DNA from: Rhodococcus sp. 14-2470-1b
GTDB taxonomy: Bacteria; Actinomycetota; Actinomycetes; Mycobacteriales; Mycobacteriaceae
Assembly: GCF_002259415.1 (NCBI RefSeq)
Contig: NZ_NPFY01000036.1
Coordinates: 62,001-126,000 of the forward strand
Direction: 5' to 3'
DNA: 64,000 nucleotides
Below, piece by piece: positions 41,687 to 50,655 of the stretch. A model generated the notes under the pieces. It was not told the origin of the DNA and did no database searches. It saw only the letters and a list, made by a program, of their open reading frames with translations. A program made the translations under genes and the position numbers. The first letter of the stretch is position 1, and every line of letters begins with the position of its first letter.

Positions 41687-43952
41687 CGTTCGCCTCGGCA
41701 GGTGCGTCGGCCGGAGCCGAATCGGACGAGCCTGCAGCAGCTGCTCCCTCTTCCTCGACGGGAACGAGGCTGATCTTGCCGCGGTTGTCGATGTCGGCGA
41801 TCTCCACACGGAGCTTCGATCCGACGCTCACGACGTCCTCGACCTTGTTGATGCGCTTGCCGCCGCCGAGCTTCGAGATGTGCACCAAGCCGTCGCGGCC
41901 GGGAAGCAGCGAGACGAATGCACCGAAAGCCGTTGTCTTGACGACGGTTCCGAGGAAGCGCTCGCCGACCTTCGGCAACTGCGGGTTGGCGATGGCGTTG
42001 ATCTTGTCGATCGCGGCCTGAGCGGACGGGCCGTCCGCTGCACCGACGTAGACGGTGCCGTCATCTTCGATCGAGATGTTGGCGCCGGTCTCCTCGGTGA
42101 TGGAGTTGATCATCTTGCCCTTGGGTCCGATGACCTCGCCGATCTTGTCGACGGGAACCTTGATGGCCGTGACGCGAGGTGCGTACGGGCTCATCTCGTC
42201 CGGAGCGTCGATGGCCTCGGCCATGACCTCGAGGATCGTGGTGCGCGCGTCCTTCGCCTGCGACAGCGCGCCTGCCAGAACCTTCGACGGGATACCGTCG
42301 AGCTTGGTGTCCAGCTGCAGGGCCGTGACGAAGTCTTTGGTACCTGCGACCTTGAAGTCCATGTCACCGAAGGCATCTTCGGCACCGAGGATGTCGGTCA
42401 GCGCGACGTAACGCGTTTCGCCGTCGACCTCGTCGGACACCAGGCCCATGGCGATGCCCGCGACGGGAGCGCGCAGCGGCACACCGGCGTTGAGCAAGGA
42501 CAGCGTCGATGCGCAGACCGAACCCATGGAGGTCGAGCCGTTGGAGCTCAGCGCCTCGGAGACCTGGCGGATGGCGTACGGGAACTCGGCCTGGCTCGGC
42601 AGAACCGGCAACAGCGCGCGCTCGGCGAGCGCGCCGTGGCCGATCTCGCGACGCTTCGGCGATCCGACGCGACCGGTCTCACCGGTCGAGTACGGCGGGA
42701 AGTTGTAATGGTGCATGTACCGCTTGGACGTCTCGGGCCCGAGAGAGTCGACCTGCTGCGCCATCTTGACCATGTCGAGTGTCGTGACACCGAGGATCTG
42801 CGTCTCGCCGCGCTCGAACAGCGCCGAGCCGTGGGTACGCGGAATGATCGCGACCTCGGCGGACAGCGAACGAATGTCGGTGACACCACGGCCGTCGATG
42901 CGGAAGTGGTCGGTCAGGATGCGCTGACGCACCGACTTCTTGGTCAGCGCGCGGAACGCAGCACCGATTTCCTTCTCACGACCCTCGAACGAGTCCGAGA
43001 CCTGCTCGAGTACCTGAGCCTTGACCTCGTCGAGCTTGTTCTCGCGCTCGGCCTTGCCTGCGATCGTCAGTGCTTCACTCAACGGGATCTGAGCAGCATT
43101 GGCGACGGCGTCGTAGACGTCGGACTGGTACGGCGGGAACAGGGGGAAGTCACCGGTCGGCTTGGAGGCCTTGGCGGCGAGCTCCTGCTGTGCGGTGCAC
43201 AGCGCAGCGATGAACGGCTTCGACGCTTCGAGACCCTCGGCGACGATGGACTCGTTCGGAGCCTGCGCGCCGCCCTCGATGAGCTCGATGACGTTCTCGG
43301 TGGCCTCGGCCTCGACCATCATGATCGCGACGTCGGCGTCGGCGCCGGAACCCGAGACGATGCGTCCCGCGACGACCATGTTGAACACGGCCTTCTCGAG
43401 CTGCTCGACCGTCGGGAACGCGACCCACTGCTTGTCGATGAGCGCGACACGGACACCACCGATGGGGCCGGAGAACGGCAGCCCAGCGATCTGCGTGGAC
43501 GCAGATGCCGCGTTGATGGCCACGACATCGTAGAGATCGGCCGGGTTGAGGCTCAGGACGGTGATGACGACCTGGATCTCGTTGCGGAGACCGTCGACGA
43601 ACGTCGGGCGCAGCGGCCGGTCGATGAGGCGGCAGGTGAGGATGGCGTCGGTGGACGGGCGACCCTCACGACGGAAGAACGATCCGGGGATGCGTCCGGC
43701 GGCGTACATACGCTCTTCGACGTCGACCGTGAGCGGGAAGAAATCGAACCCTTCGCGCGGGCTCTTGCCTGCCGACGTGGCGGACAGCAGCATGGTGTCT
43801 TCGTCGAGGTAGGCAGCGACGGCGCCGGATGCCTGCTGAGCGAGGCGACCGGTCTCGAACCGGATGCTGCGCTTGCCGTAGGTGCCGTTGTCGATGACGG
43901 CAGTTGCTTCGTAGACGCCTTCTTCGACGTCCAGGTTGGTGGTGTCTGTCAT
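41679..43952 (-). CDS. pnp: Polyribonucleotide nucleotidyltransferase (PNPase)
   Basis: PNPase degrades RNA 3'-5' by phosphorolysis. The 757-residue protein has two RNase PH domains, a helical linker, KH (EVIGPKGKMI near 635-645) and S1 (VGERFLGTVVKTTAFGAFVSLLPGRDGLVHISK), then an acidic Ala/Glu tail. FFRREGRPSTDAILTCRLIDRPLRP and GGTRYVALTDI-like DGETRYVALTDILGAEDAFGDMDFKVAG mark the catalytic cores. The ATG at 43952 follows GACGAGAAGAAGAGA; longer readings upstream run through a hairpin-rich leader. It lies downstream of rpsO, the classic arrangement under PNPase autoregulation in E. coli. Confidence 0.97.
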   Translation of the reverse strand: MTDTTNLDVEEGVYEATAVIDNGTYGKRSIRFETGRLAQQASGAVAAYLDEDTMLLSATSAGKSPREGFDFFPLTVDVEERMYAAGRIPGSFFRREGRPSTDAILTCRLIDRPLRPTFVDGLRNEIQVVITVLSLNPADLYDVVAINAASASTQIAGLPFSGPIGGVRVALIDKQWVAFPTVEQLEKAVFNMVVAGRIVSGSGADADVAIMMVEAEATENVIELIEGGAQAPNESIVAEGLEASKPFIAALCTAQQELAAKASKPTGDFPLFPPYQSDVYDAVANAAQIPLSEALTIAGKAERENKLDEVKAQVLEQVSDSFEGREKEIGAAFRALTKKSVRQRILTDHFRIDGRGVTDIRSLSAEVAIIPRTHGSALFERGETQILGVTTLDMVKMAQQVDSLGPETSKRYMHHYNFPPYSTGETGRVGSPKRREIGHGALAERALLPVLPSQAEFPYAIRQVSEALSSNGSTSMGSVCASTLSLLNAGVPLRAPVAGIAMGLVSDEVDGETRYVALTDILGAEDAFGDMDFKVAGTKDFVTALQLDTKLDGIPSKVLAGALSQAKDARTTILEVMAEAIDAPDEMSPYAPRVTAIKVPVDKIGEVIGPKGKMINSITEETGANISIEDDGTVYVGAADGPSAQAAIDKINAIANPQLPKVGERFLGTVVKTTAFGAFVSLLPGRDGLVHISKLGGGKRINKVEDVVSVGSKLRVEIADIDNRGKISLVPVEEEGAAAAGSSDSAPADAPAEANAE

Positions 43953-44148
43953 TCTCTTCTTCTCGTCCTCTCGTCTTTGCCGTGCGCTCGCCGACGGACC
44001 ACTGGCCCCGCTGCCATGTGCAGGCAGGACTGCGGTCGCTGTTGCGCGGGGGCGGCCATCGATCGAAGCCCTGGGGACGAGAAGTTCGTCCGCCAAGGCC
44101 ACTACCGAAGACCGACACCCTGGGTGCGTCGAGCGATCACGGCGATGT

Positions 44149-44168
44149 GCGAACACCCATGTGTTCGC
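44149..44168 (-). other. 8-bp perfect hairpin in the rpsO-pnp gap
   Basis: GCGAACAC and its complement GTGTTCGC surround a 4-nt loop, about 200 nt upstream of the pnp ATG. It is a possible second element in the pnp leader. The rest of the 332-nt gap (43953-44284) shows no gene I can support. Confidence 0.5.
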
Positions 44169-44195
44169 TTGTCTTGCTGGCATGCCAAACACAGA

Positions 44196-44235
44196 TAGCC
44201 AACGAGGAACAGTCTAAGCACTGCCTCGTTGGCTA
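44196..44235 (-). other. Long hairpin between rpsO and pnp, candidate terminator or RNase site
   Basis: TAGCCAACGAGG (44196-44207) pairs perfectly with 44224-44235. Inside it, CAGT and ACTG extend the stem across a two-base AA bulge to a 6-nt loop, giving 16 bp in all. It starts 49 nt after the rpsO stop. In E. coli an RNase III-cut stem at this junction controls pnp; a similar role is inference. Confidence 0.65.
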
Positions 44236-44284
44236 CTGCATATTTCGAAGACGGCCCACTTTCGCGGGCGCGTCGGCGCCGATG

Positions 44285-44554
44285 TTATCGACGCAGTCCC
44301 AGACGCTCGATGAGCGAACGGTACCGGGTGACATCCACCTTCGCGATGTACTTCAGCAGGCGGCGACGACGTCCGACCAGCAGCAGCAAGCCGCGGCGGG
44401 AGTGGTGGTCGTGCTTGTGCTTCTTCAGGTGCTCGGTGAGATCGGTGATGCGCTTGGTGAGCATCGCGACCTGCGCCTCGGGCGAACCGGTATCGGTCGG
44501 GTGCAAGCCGTACTCGCCGAGAACGGCCTTCTTCTGTTCGGTGGTCAATGCCAC
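44285..44554 (-). CDS. rpsO: 30S ribosomal protein S15
   Basis: The 89-residue protein matches S15 along its whole length: GEYGLHPTDTGSPEAQVAMLTKRI, LKKHKHDHHSRRGLLLLVGRRRRLLKYI and the C-terminal RYRSLIERLGLR. It binds 16S rRNA at the central-domain three-way junction. GTG start with AGGAG 8 nt upstream. It lies between ribF and pnp. Confidence 0.98.
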   Translation of the reverse strand: MALTTEQKKAVLGEYGLHPTDTGSPEAQVAMLTKRITDLTEHLKKHKHDHHSRRGLLLLVGRRRRLLKYIAKVDVTRYRSLIERLGLRR

Positions 44555-44658
44555 TGGTACTACTCCTGATCACTGACGTCCGCGGGAAAGGAAAGCGGCG
44601 CAGCCACCACGGACCGCAGCATGCACCGAGAAGGGATCCTATCAGGGCAGGCAGCCGG

Positions 44659-45627
44659 TCACGAAAGTCGGTCGGTCAGGGCGGCGCGAGCCTTCTCCGC
44701 GTCCCGACCCATCTCCTCGATCAGATCGTCGATCGACTCGAACTTCTCCATTCCGCGAATCCGCTCGACGAAATCGACCGCGACGTGCTGTCCGTAAAGG
44801 TCACCGTCACTGTCCAACACGAACGCCTCGACCGTCCGAGTCCGACCCGAGAATGTCGGGTTGGTGCCGACGGACACGGCAGCGCGATGACGTTCACCCG
44901 GAATCACGGTGCCGATGACCGGGCCGGGACCGAGCACGGTGAACCACGCCGCATAGACGCCGTCCGCAGGGATGGCCGAGTACATCGGCGGTGCGACGTT
45001 GGCCGTCGGATACCCCAGTTGGCGGCCGCGACCGTCGCCGTGCACGACGACGCCCTCGACGCGGTGAGGACGCCCCAAGGCTGCGGCAGCCGCGGACACG
45101 TCACCCGCGTCGACACACGAACGGATGTACGTGGAGGAAAAGGTGACCGCGTGCTCGGCCAGAAGGTTGACTCCGTCGACGGCGAAACCGGACCGGTCGC
45201 CGACCTTACGCAGCAACTCCACGTTGCCGAGTGCCTTCTTTCCGTAGGTGAAGTTCTCCCCCACCACGACCTCGGCGACGTGCAACCGCTCCACCAGAAT
45301 CTCGTGGACGTAGCGCTCGGGCGTGAGCTTCATCAACTCGGGCGTGAACGGCATCACGCAGAACACGTCGATGCCCAGCTCTTCCGCCAACTCGGCGCGC
45401 CGAGTGAGCGTCGTCAATTGAGCCGGATGCGTTCCGGGCCGTACCACTTCCATCGGGTGCGGATCGAAAGTCATGAGCACACTGGGTATTCCACGGTCCT
45501 CGGCCGACGTCACCGCACGGCTGATCAACTGGGCGTGACCACGGTGGACGCCGTCGAATACGCCGATCGTGAGAACACAACGACCCCAGTCGGCAGGTAC
45601 ATCGTCGAGACCTCGCCATCTCTGCAC
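44659..45627 (-). CDS. ribF: Bifunctional riboflavin kinase / FMN adenylyltransferase
   Basis: RibF phosphorylates riboflavin to FMN and adenylates FMN to FAD. The 322-residue protein has the nucleotidyltransferase part first (GVFDGVHRGHAQL at 22-34, TFDPHPMEVV, SSTYIR) and the riboflavin kinase part after about residue 185 (GRGRQLGYPTANV with the PTAN motif). GTG start at 45627. It is divergent from the mnt operon (103-nt gap) and precedes rpsO by about 100 nt. Confidence 0.95.
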   Translation of the reverse strand: MQRWRGLDDVPADWGRCVLTIGVFDGVHRGHAQLISRAVTSAEDRGIPSVLMTFDPHPMEVVRPGTHPAQLTTLTRRAELAEELGIDVFCVMPFTPELMKLTPERYVHEILVERLHVAEVVVGENFTYGKKALGNVELLRKVGDRSGFAVDGVNLLAEHAVTFSSTYIRSCVDAGDVSAAAAALGRPHRVEGVVVHGDGRGRQLGYPTANVAPPMYSAIPADGVYAAWFTVLGPGPVIGTVIPGERHRAAVSVGTNPTFSGRTRTVEAFVLDSDGDLYGQHVAVDFVERIRGMEKFESIDDLIEEMGRDAEKARAALTDRLS

Positions 45628-45694
45628 GAGGAGAAGCCTACGGCCCGCGTCCGCGCGGGTCACGTCCGGATGGACATGTCGCAGCGAACACCAG

Positions 45695-45724
45695 TGGACA
45701 AACCTGCAAACACTCTGCCAAGAT
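45695..45724 (+). promoter_or_regulatory. Candidate promoter of the mnt operon
   Basis: TGGACA (45695-45700), an 18-bp spacer and CAAGAT (45719-45724) end 6 nt before the GTG of mntA, consistent with a leaderless start. I could not define an MntR box. Confidence 0.4.
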
Positions 45725-45730
45725 TTCGGT

Positions 45731-46663
45731 GTGCCGAACTTATTTCTTCGACGCATCGCAGCGATCGTGCTCGGCGTCGCGATTCTAGGAGGCTGCGCCC
45801 GGTCCGTCGGGGAAGACGAACCGATCCTCGCCGACGATGGACGCCCCCTCGTCCTCACGACCTTCACCGTGCTCGCGGACATGGCACGCAACGTCGCCGG
45901 GGACCACCTCCGGGTCGAATCGATCACCAAGGTCGGCGCGGAGATACACGGCTACGAGCCGACGCCGGGAGATCTGCGGACGGCAGAAACGGCCGAGCTC
46001 ATCCTGGACAACGGCCTGGGGCTCGAATCGTGGTTCGAGAAGTTCGTCGAACGAGTTCCTGCTCCACACGCAGTCGTCACCGCCGGTGTCGAGCCCGTGT
46101 TCATTCGTGACGACGCGTACGCCGGGAAGACCAACCCACACGCCTGGATGTCTCCGGTCGTGGCCGAGACCTACGTGGACAACATCGCGGCGGCGTTCGT
46201 GCGCCTCGACCCGGCCAACGAGTCGGACTACCGCGCCAACGCCGAGGGCTACAAGCTCGAACTGCGCGCAGTCGGCGACGAGCTGAAGCGCGATCTCGAC
46301 CGGTTGCCCGCAGAGCAACGCGCACTTGTGTCGTGCGAGGGCGCGTTCAGCTATCTCGCCAGGGACTTCGATCTGCGCGAGGCCTACCTCTGGCCGGTCA
46401 ACGCCGAGCAGGAAGGCACGCCGAAGCAAGTGGTGTCCACGATCCGGTTCGTCGAGGACAACGACGTGCCCGCGGTGTTCTGCGAGTCGACCGTCTCGGA
46501 CAAAGCACAGTTGCAGGTCGCCGAGGACACCGGAGCACGCTTCGGCGGCAAGCTGTTCGTCGATTCTCTCAGCGATCAGGACGGCCCCGTTCCCACCTAT
46601 CTGGACCTGCTCGCCTACGACGCTCGGACCATCGCCGACGCACTACTCGGAAAGCCGGAATGA
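45731..46663 (+). CDS. mntA: Manganese/zinc ABC transporter substrate-binding lipoprotein
   Basis: The 310-residue protein is a cluster A-I (cluster 9) metal-binding lipoprotein with lipobox ILGGC at Cys22. The four metal-ligand positions of the family can be recognised: His in AEIHGYEP, His in NPHAWMSP, Glu in SCEGAFSYLARD and Asp in DSLSDQDGP. The His-His-Glu-Asp set and the MntR neighbour favour Mn2+ over Zn2+, and no His-rich loop typical of ZnuA is present. GTG start at 45731, read in the frame that starts inside the divergent ribF end only if extended wrongly upstream. Confidence 0.9.
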   Translation: MPNLFLRRIAAIVLGVAILGGCARSVGEDEPILADDGRPLVLTTFTVLADMARNVAGDHLRVESITKVGAEIHGYEPTPGDLRTAETAELILDNGLGLESWFEKFVERVPAPHAVVTAGVEPVFIRDDAYAGKTNPHAWMSPVVAETYVDNIAAAFVRLDPANESDYRANAEGYKLELRAVGDELKRDLDRLPAEQRALVSCEGAFSYLARDFDLREAYLWPVNAEQEGTPKQVVSTIRFVEDNDVPAVFCESTVSDKAQLQVAEDTGARFGGKLFVDSLSDQDGPVPTYLDLLAYDARTIADALLGKPE

Positions 46664-47403
46664 CCACCATGACAGCAGCACTGGACATCGTCGGAGTGTC
46701 CGTCACCTACCGCGACGTGACCGCGTTGAGCAACGCCTCCCTCACCCTCGAATCCGGCCGTGTCTGCGGTCTCGTGGGCATGAACGGATCAGGCAAGTCG
46801 ACGCTGTTCAAAGCGATCATGGGCGTCGTCCGACCGAACACCGGATCGATCCGAATCCACGGAGGTGCGCCTGCCGCCGCGCGCAAGAACGGGACCGTCA
46901 GCTACGTCCCGCAGAGCGAGTCGGTGGACTGGACGTTTCCCGTCAGTGTCCGAGACGTGGTGATGATGGGCCGCTTCGGAAAGCAGAACTGGATGCGCTC
47001 ACCGCGCGCCCGCGATCACGACGCCGTCGACGCCGCCCTGGGCCGAGTGGACCTCACCGACCTCGCGCATCGCCAGATCGGCCAACTGTCGGGCGGCCAG
47101 CGGAAACGAGCGTTCGTTGCACGGGCCATCGCGCAAGAGGCGACGCTGCTGCTGCTCGACGAACCGTTCGCGGGGGTGGACAAACGCACCGAGGCCACCA
47201 TCACTCGGTTACTGAAGGAACTGGCAGCAGCCGGCTCGACGATCCTCGTCTCGACGCACGACCTGCACGCCCTCCCGGATCTGTGCGACGAGGCCGTCCT
47301 GCTCCAGCAACGTGTCCTGATGCACGGGGATCCCCGTGAGGTTCTGAAACCGGACAACCTGGCAATGGCATTCGGCGTCTCGACCACATCGGAAGCGAGC
47401 TGA
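46660..47403 (+). CDS. mntB: Manganese ABC transporter ATP-binding protein
   Basis: The 247-residue ATPase has Walker A GMNGSGKST (40-48), signature LSGGQRKRAFVARA (143-156), Walker B TLLLLDEPFAGVD and switch His in STHDLHAL. It energises uptake through the adjacent permease. ATGA overlap with mntA; two in-frame ATGs three codons apart. Confidence 0.92.
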   Translation: MTTMTAALDIVGVSVTYRDVTALSNASLTLESGRVCGLVGMNGSGKSTLFKAIMGVVRPNTGSIRIHGGAPAAARKNGTVSYVPQSESVDWTFPVSVRDVVMMGRFGKQNWMRSPRARDHDAVDAALGRVDLTDLAHRQIGQLSGGQRKRAFVARAIAQEATLLLLDEPFAGVDKRTEATITRLLKELAAAGSTILVSTHDLHALPDLCDEAVLLQQRVLMHGDPREVLKPDNLAMAFGVSTTSEAS

Positions 47404-47405
47404 CC

Positions 47406-48266
47406 ATGGTTCTCGTCGACATCATCGTCGAACCTCTCCAGTACACCTTCATCCAGCGTGCACTGCTGGTGACGGTCGTCGCATCGATCGTGTGCGCGGT
47501 TCTGAGCTGCTGGCTCGTGCTGATCGGATGGTCGCTCATGGGCGACGCCGTCTCGCACGCCGTCCTTCCCGGCGTCGCTCTGTCCTACCTGCTCGGTGCA
47601 CCGTTCGCGATCGGCGCACTCCTGTTCGCTCTGATCGCCGTCGGGGCGATCGGCGTCGTCCGCAACACCACCCTGGTGAAAGAGGACGCAGCCATCGGGG
47701 TGGTGTTCACCACTCTGTTCGCGCTCGGTGTGGTGCTGATCTCGAAGTTTCCGAGCCAGATCGACCTCAATCACATTCTGTTCGGCAATCTCCTCGGAGT
47801 GTCCCGCGGCGACATGTGGCAAGTGATCGTGCTCGGCGGTCTCGCGTTCGTCGTCATGGTCGCCAAGCGCCGCGACTTCACGCTGTTCGCGTTCGACCGC
47901 ACGCAGGCTCAGGCCGTCGGAATCTCCCCGACCGTGCTCTCGGGTCTGATGTTGACGCTGCTCGCCCTCACCACCGTCGTCGCGCTTCAGGCCGTCGGAG
48001 TGATCCTCGTGGTCGCGATGCTCATCACGCCGGGCGCCACCGCGTACCTGCTGACGGATCGATTCGGGCGGATGCTCGTACTTGCGCCGACCATCGGAGT
48101 CGGCTGCGCCGTGGTGGGCATCTACGTCAGCTTCTACCTCGACGTGTCCTCGGGCGGCATGGTCGTGCTGGCGCAGGGACTGGTGTTCCTGCTCGCGTAT
48201 CTGTTCAGCCCGAGTCAGGGGCTGGTCACTCGCGCAGTCCGCAGGCGCACGGAGGTCGCGGCCTGA
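47406..48266 (+). CDS. mntC: Manganese ABC transporter permease
   Basis: The 286-residue permease has about eight to nine helices of the ABC-3 family, with SCWLVLIGWSLMGDAVSHAVLPGVALSYLLG at 33-63 and the EAA-like region QAVGISPTVLSGLMLTLLALTTVVALQAVGVILVVAMLITPGATAYLLTDR-type block near 195-235, given here only as landmarks. Only one permease gene is present, so it should form a homodimer. It starts 2 nt after mntB. Confidence 0.92.
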   Translation: MVLVDIIVEPLQYTFIQRALLVTVVASIVCAVLSCWLVLIGWSLMGDAVSHAVLPGVALSYLLGAPFAIGALLFALIAVGAIGVVRNTTLVKEDAAIGVVFTTLFALGVVLISKFPSQIDLNHILFGNLLGVSRGDMWQVIVLGGLAFVVMVAKRRDFTLFAFDRTQAQAVGISPTVLSGLMLTLLALTTVVALQAVGVILVVAMLITPGATAYLLTDRFGRMLVLAPTIGVGCAVVGIYVSFYLDVSSGGMVVLAQGLVFLLAYLFSPSQGLVTRAVRRRTEVAA

Positions 48267-48282
48267 ACGCGCCGGTGGCAAC

Positions 48283-48311
48283 GTGTCATTTCCGAGTGGA
48301 TTGCCTAAGCT
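48283..48311 (+). promoter_or_regulatory. Candidate mntR promoter, leaderless
   Basis: GTGTCA (48283-48288), 17 bp, TAAGCT (48306-48311), then 7 nt to the GTG at 48319. This is the best-formed leaderless promoter in the window and would let mntR be expressed separately from mntABC. Confidence 0.5.
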
Positions 48312-48318
48312 CGCTTTC

Positions 48319-49029
48319 GTGGCGGAAAGAACCGGTGAACCTGTCGCGGCCGAAGACGTGCAACTGTCGGCCGTCGCACAGGACTATCTGAAGGTCATCT
48401 GGACAGCCAGCGAGTGGAGCGAGGACTCGGTCAGCACCAAGATGCTGTCCGAACGCATCGGAGTGTCCGCATCCACGGTGTCCGAGGCAATCCGCAAGCT
48501 GGCCGACCAGGGCATGGTCGACCACGCGCGCTACGGCGCTATCTCGTTGACCGAACGCGGACGCACCGCGGCGATCGCGATGGTGCGGCGTCACCGACTG
48601 ATCGAGACCTTCCTCGTTCGCGAACTCGGGTACGGATGGGACGAGGTGCACGACGAAGCCGAAATCCTCGAGCACGCGGTCTCGGATCTCATGATGGCGC
48701 GGATAGACGCCAAACTCGGCTTCCCCGAACGTGATCCGCACGGTGACCCGATCCCGTCCGTCGACGGCGACATCGCATCACCGGAAGCAACGCGCCTGAG
48801 CGACTACGTCGACGGACAGTGCGGTCGCGTTGCCCGCATCTCGGATTCCGATCCTGCGATGCTTCGGTACTTCGACTCCGTCGGTATCACCCTCGACCTG
48901 TCCATCACCGTCGTCGAGCGCCGTGACTTCGCCGGAACGGTTGCCATCGAACTCGGCAAGACCGAGAACGCGGGCCCCATCGACCTCGGCCAACGGGCCG
49001 CCGAAGCGATCTGGATGATCCCGGCCTGA
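48319..49029 (+). CDS. mntR: DtxR-family metal-dependent transcriptional regulator (MntR/SirR-like)
   Basis: The 236-residue repressor has an N-terminal winged helix (SAVAQDYLKVIWTASEW, VSTKMLSERIGVSASTVSEAIRKLADQGMV) and the DtxR dimerisation/metal domain with HRLIETFLVRELGYGWDEVHDEAEILEH and DPHGDPIP. A C-terminal FeoA/SH3-like domain follows. It lies 52 nt downstream of mntABC and near ribF, as SirR/MntR (Rv2788) does in M. tuberculosis, and should repress uptake when Mn2+ is plentiful. GTG start at 48319 is supported by the promoter spacing. Confidence 0.9.
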   Translation: MAERTGEPVAAEDVQLSAVAQDYLKVIWTASEWSEDSVSTKMLSERIGVSASTVSEAIRKLADQGMVDHARYGAISLTERGRTAAIAMVRRHRLIETFLVRELGYGWDEVHDEAEILEHAVSDLMMARIDAKLGFPERDPHGDPIPSVDGDIASPEATRLSDYVDGQCGRVARISDSDPAMLRYFDSVGITLDLSITVVERRDFAGTVAIELGKTENAGPIDLGQRAAEAIWMIPA

Positions 49030-49039
49030 CAGCAGCGGC

Positions 49040-49966
49040 CTACAGGCCGCGCAAAGTTGCCGGCCTCACGACCATCACCGAACTTGCGCGCTTACCCTTC
49101 TCCTGCAACAGGGCGATCGTGTGACCGGTCGGATCGATCGCCGCGTACACCCCCGGTAACCCGATCGGATCGAGCCAACGTCCCTGGCTGATCGATTCTG
49201 CTTCCTCCGCACTGATCTCACGGTGCGCAAACGCCGTCCTCGCGGCCTCGTCGATATCCAGGCTGACCGACGGTGATTCGGCAAGGTCCTCCAGCGTGCG
49301 CGCATGTTCGAGAGTGAAGGGACCGACCCTCGTGCGGCGCAGCACCGTCAGGTGGCCTCCCACCCCCAGCGCATCACCGAGATCACGCGCCAGAGCACGG
49401 ACGTACGTTCCGGACGAACAGTCGACCTCGACGTCGAGGTCGACGAAACCGCTACCCTGCACGTCCTGTCGGCCGACGACATCGAACCTCGTCACCGTCA
49501 CTCGCCGCGGGGGAATCGTGAAGTCCTCGCCGGCTCTCACCAACTTGTGCGCGCGCTGACCGTCGACCTTGATGGCGCTGACGCTGGACGGGACCTGATC
49601 GATCTCACCGGTCAACGCGGCCACGTGCCGCGCGACCGCCTCGTTCGTCACTGCCGACGCGTCGACGTCGAGGACAGTGTCACCTTCGGCGTCATCGGTG
49701 GTCGTGGTCCGCCCGAGCCGGATGGTCGCGGTGTAGGCCTTGGTCGTCAGCGCCAACAGACCGAGCATCTTCGTCGCCCGTTCGATACCCAACACGAGCA
49801 CTCCGGTAGCCATCGGGTCCAAGGTCCCCGCATGCCCGACCTTACGAGTGTTCAGCAACTTCCGGCACGACGCCACCACGTCGTGACTCGTCACCCCGGC
49901 TCCCTTGTCGACGATCAACAACCCGGCGCCGACGAGGCCGGACGACAACTTTCCACGTGCAGACAC
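49040..49966 (-). CDS. truB: tRNA pseudouridine(55) synthase
   Basis: TruB makes pseudouridine 55 in the T-loop of tRNAs. The 308-residue protein has GAGLLIVDKGAGVTSHDVV at 13-31, the catalytic Asp50 in AGTLDPMATGVL, and SAIKVDGQRAHKLVRAG, RYVRALARDLG-like TYVRALARDLGDALGVG. The C-terminal PUA-like segment ends with VMVVRPATL. It faces mntR tail to tail with a 10-nt gap and follows pptT by 26 nt on the same strand. Confidence 0.95.
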   Translation of the reverse strand: MSARGKLSSGLVGAGLLIVDKGAGVTSHDVVASCRKLLNTRKVGHAGTLDPMATGVLVLGIERATKMLGLLALTTKAYTATIRLGRTTTTDDAEGDTVLDVDASAVTNEAVARHVAALTGEIDQVPSSVSAIKVDGQRAHKLVRAGEDFTIPPRRVTVTRFDVVGRQDVQGSGFVDLDVEVDCSSGTYVRALARDLGDALGVGGHLTVLRRTRVGPFTLEHARTLEDLAESPSVSLDIDEAARTAFAHREISAEEAESISQGRWLDPIGLPGVYAAIDPTGHTIALLQEKGKRASSVMVVRPATLRGL

Positions 49967-49992
49967 GGGAGTTCATTCTGCCAGGAGGCAGG

Positions 49993-50655
49993 TCACGTCA
50001 CTGCAATCGCCGTGACGATCAGTCCGTCGGACACGAGCCATTTGCCGTCGAACGAGCTCAACGGTGGTCCACTGATCGTGGCGCCCGGCACCAGAAGTGT
50101 CGAATGGAACGTTCCGGACAGGTCGTTTCCCGTACCCGTTCGCTCGAACGTGATGTGTGCGTCCTCGAATCCGAGCCACCGACCCGTCAGCGGCTCCCAC
50201 GCTTTGTAGGTGGCTTCCTTGGCGCAGAACAGAAGCCGATCCCAGTGCAAACTCGAGTCCGCCCCCGACAGCCACTCGCGTTCCTTGTCGAGGCTCACGG
50301 CGTCGAGAACCCCGTCGGGGAGAGGGCCGTGAGGTTCGGCGTCGATACCCACCGAGCGGATCTGCATGGCGTGTGCCAGGACGGCACCTCGATACCCGTC
50401 GCAGTGCGTCAGCGAGCCGACGACACCCTTGGGCCACTGCGGCGCGCCGGACTTTCCGCGCAGGATCGGAGCAGGCTCGACACCGAGCTTGTCCATCGCG
50501 ACTCGAGCGCAGTGACGGGCCGACGTGAATTCACGCTTGCGCTTGTCCACCGCCTTCGCCACGAGCGGCGCCTCGAGCGGATGCGGTTGCAAGCCGGGCG
50601 GATCGTCGAAGAGTTCTGCGGCCACGACACCGTTGGGCAGGATCGACTCGATCAC
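49993..50655 (-). CDS. pptT: 4'-phosphopantetheinyl transferase
   Basis: PptT moves 4'-phosphopantetheine from CoA to carrier proteins of polyketide, mycolate and siderophore synthesis. The 220-residue EntD/Sfp-type enzyme has RKREFTSARHCARVA at 39-53, SLTHCDGY, Mg ligands Asp105 and Glu107 in GIDAEPH, and FCAKEATYKAW with Glu147 and Lys151. GTG start overlaps the upstream hydrolase stop (GTGA). Confidence 0.94.
   Translation of the reverse strand: MIESILPNGVVAAELFDDPPGLQPHPLEAPLVAKAVDKRKREFTSARHCARVAMDKLGVEPAPILRGKSGAPQWPKGVVGSLTHCDGYRGAVLAHAMQIRSVGIDAEPHGPLPDGVLDAVSLDKEREWLSGADSSLHWDRLLFCAKEATYKAWEPLTGRWLGFEDAHITFERTGTGNDLSGTFHSTLLVPGATISGPPLSSFDGKWLVSDGLIVTAIAVT

Noticed and set aside
41880..44198. 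772-codon plus-strand open frame opposite pnp
   Set aside because: Arg/Asp/Leu-rich antisense shadow of a well-identified gene; no motif or ribosome site.
45628..45730. GC hairpin CCCGCG-TCCG-CGCGGG as an MntR operator
   Set aside because: It is a short GC-rich self-complement near the ribF start with no resemblance to an AT-rich DtxR-type box.
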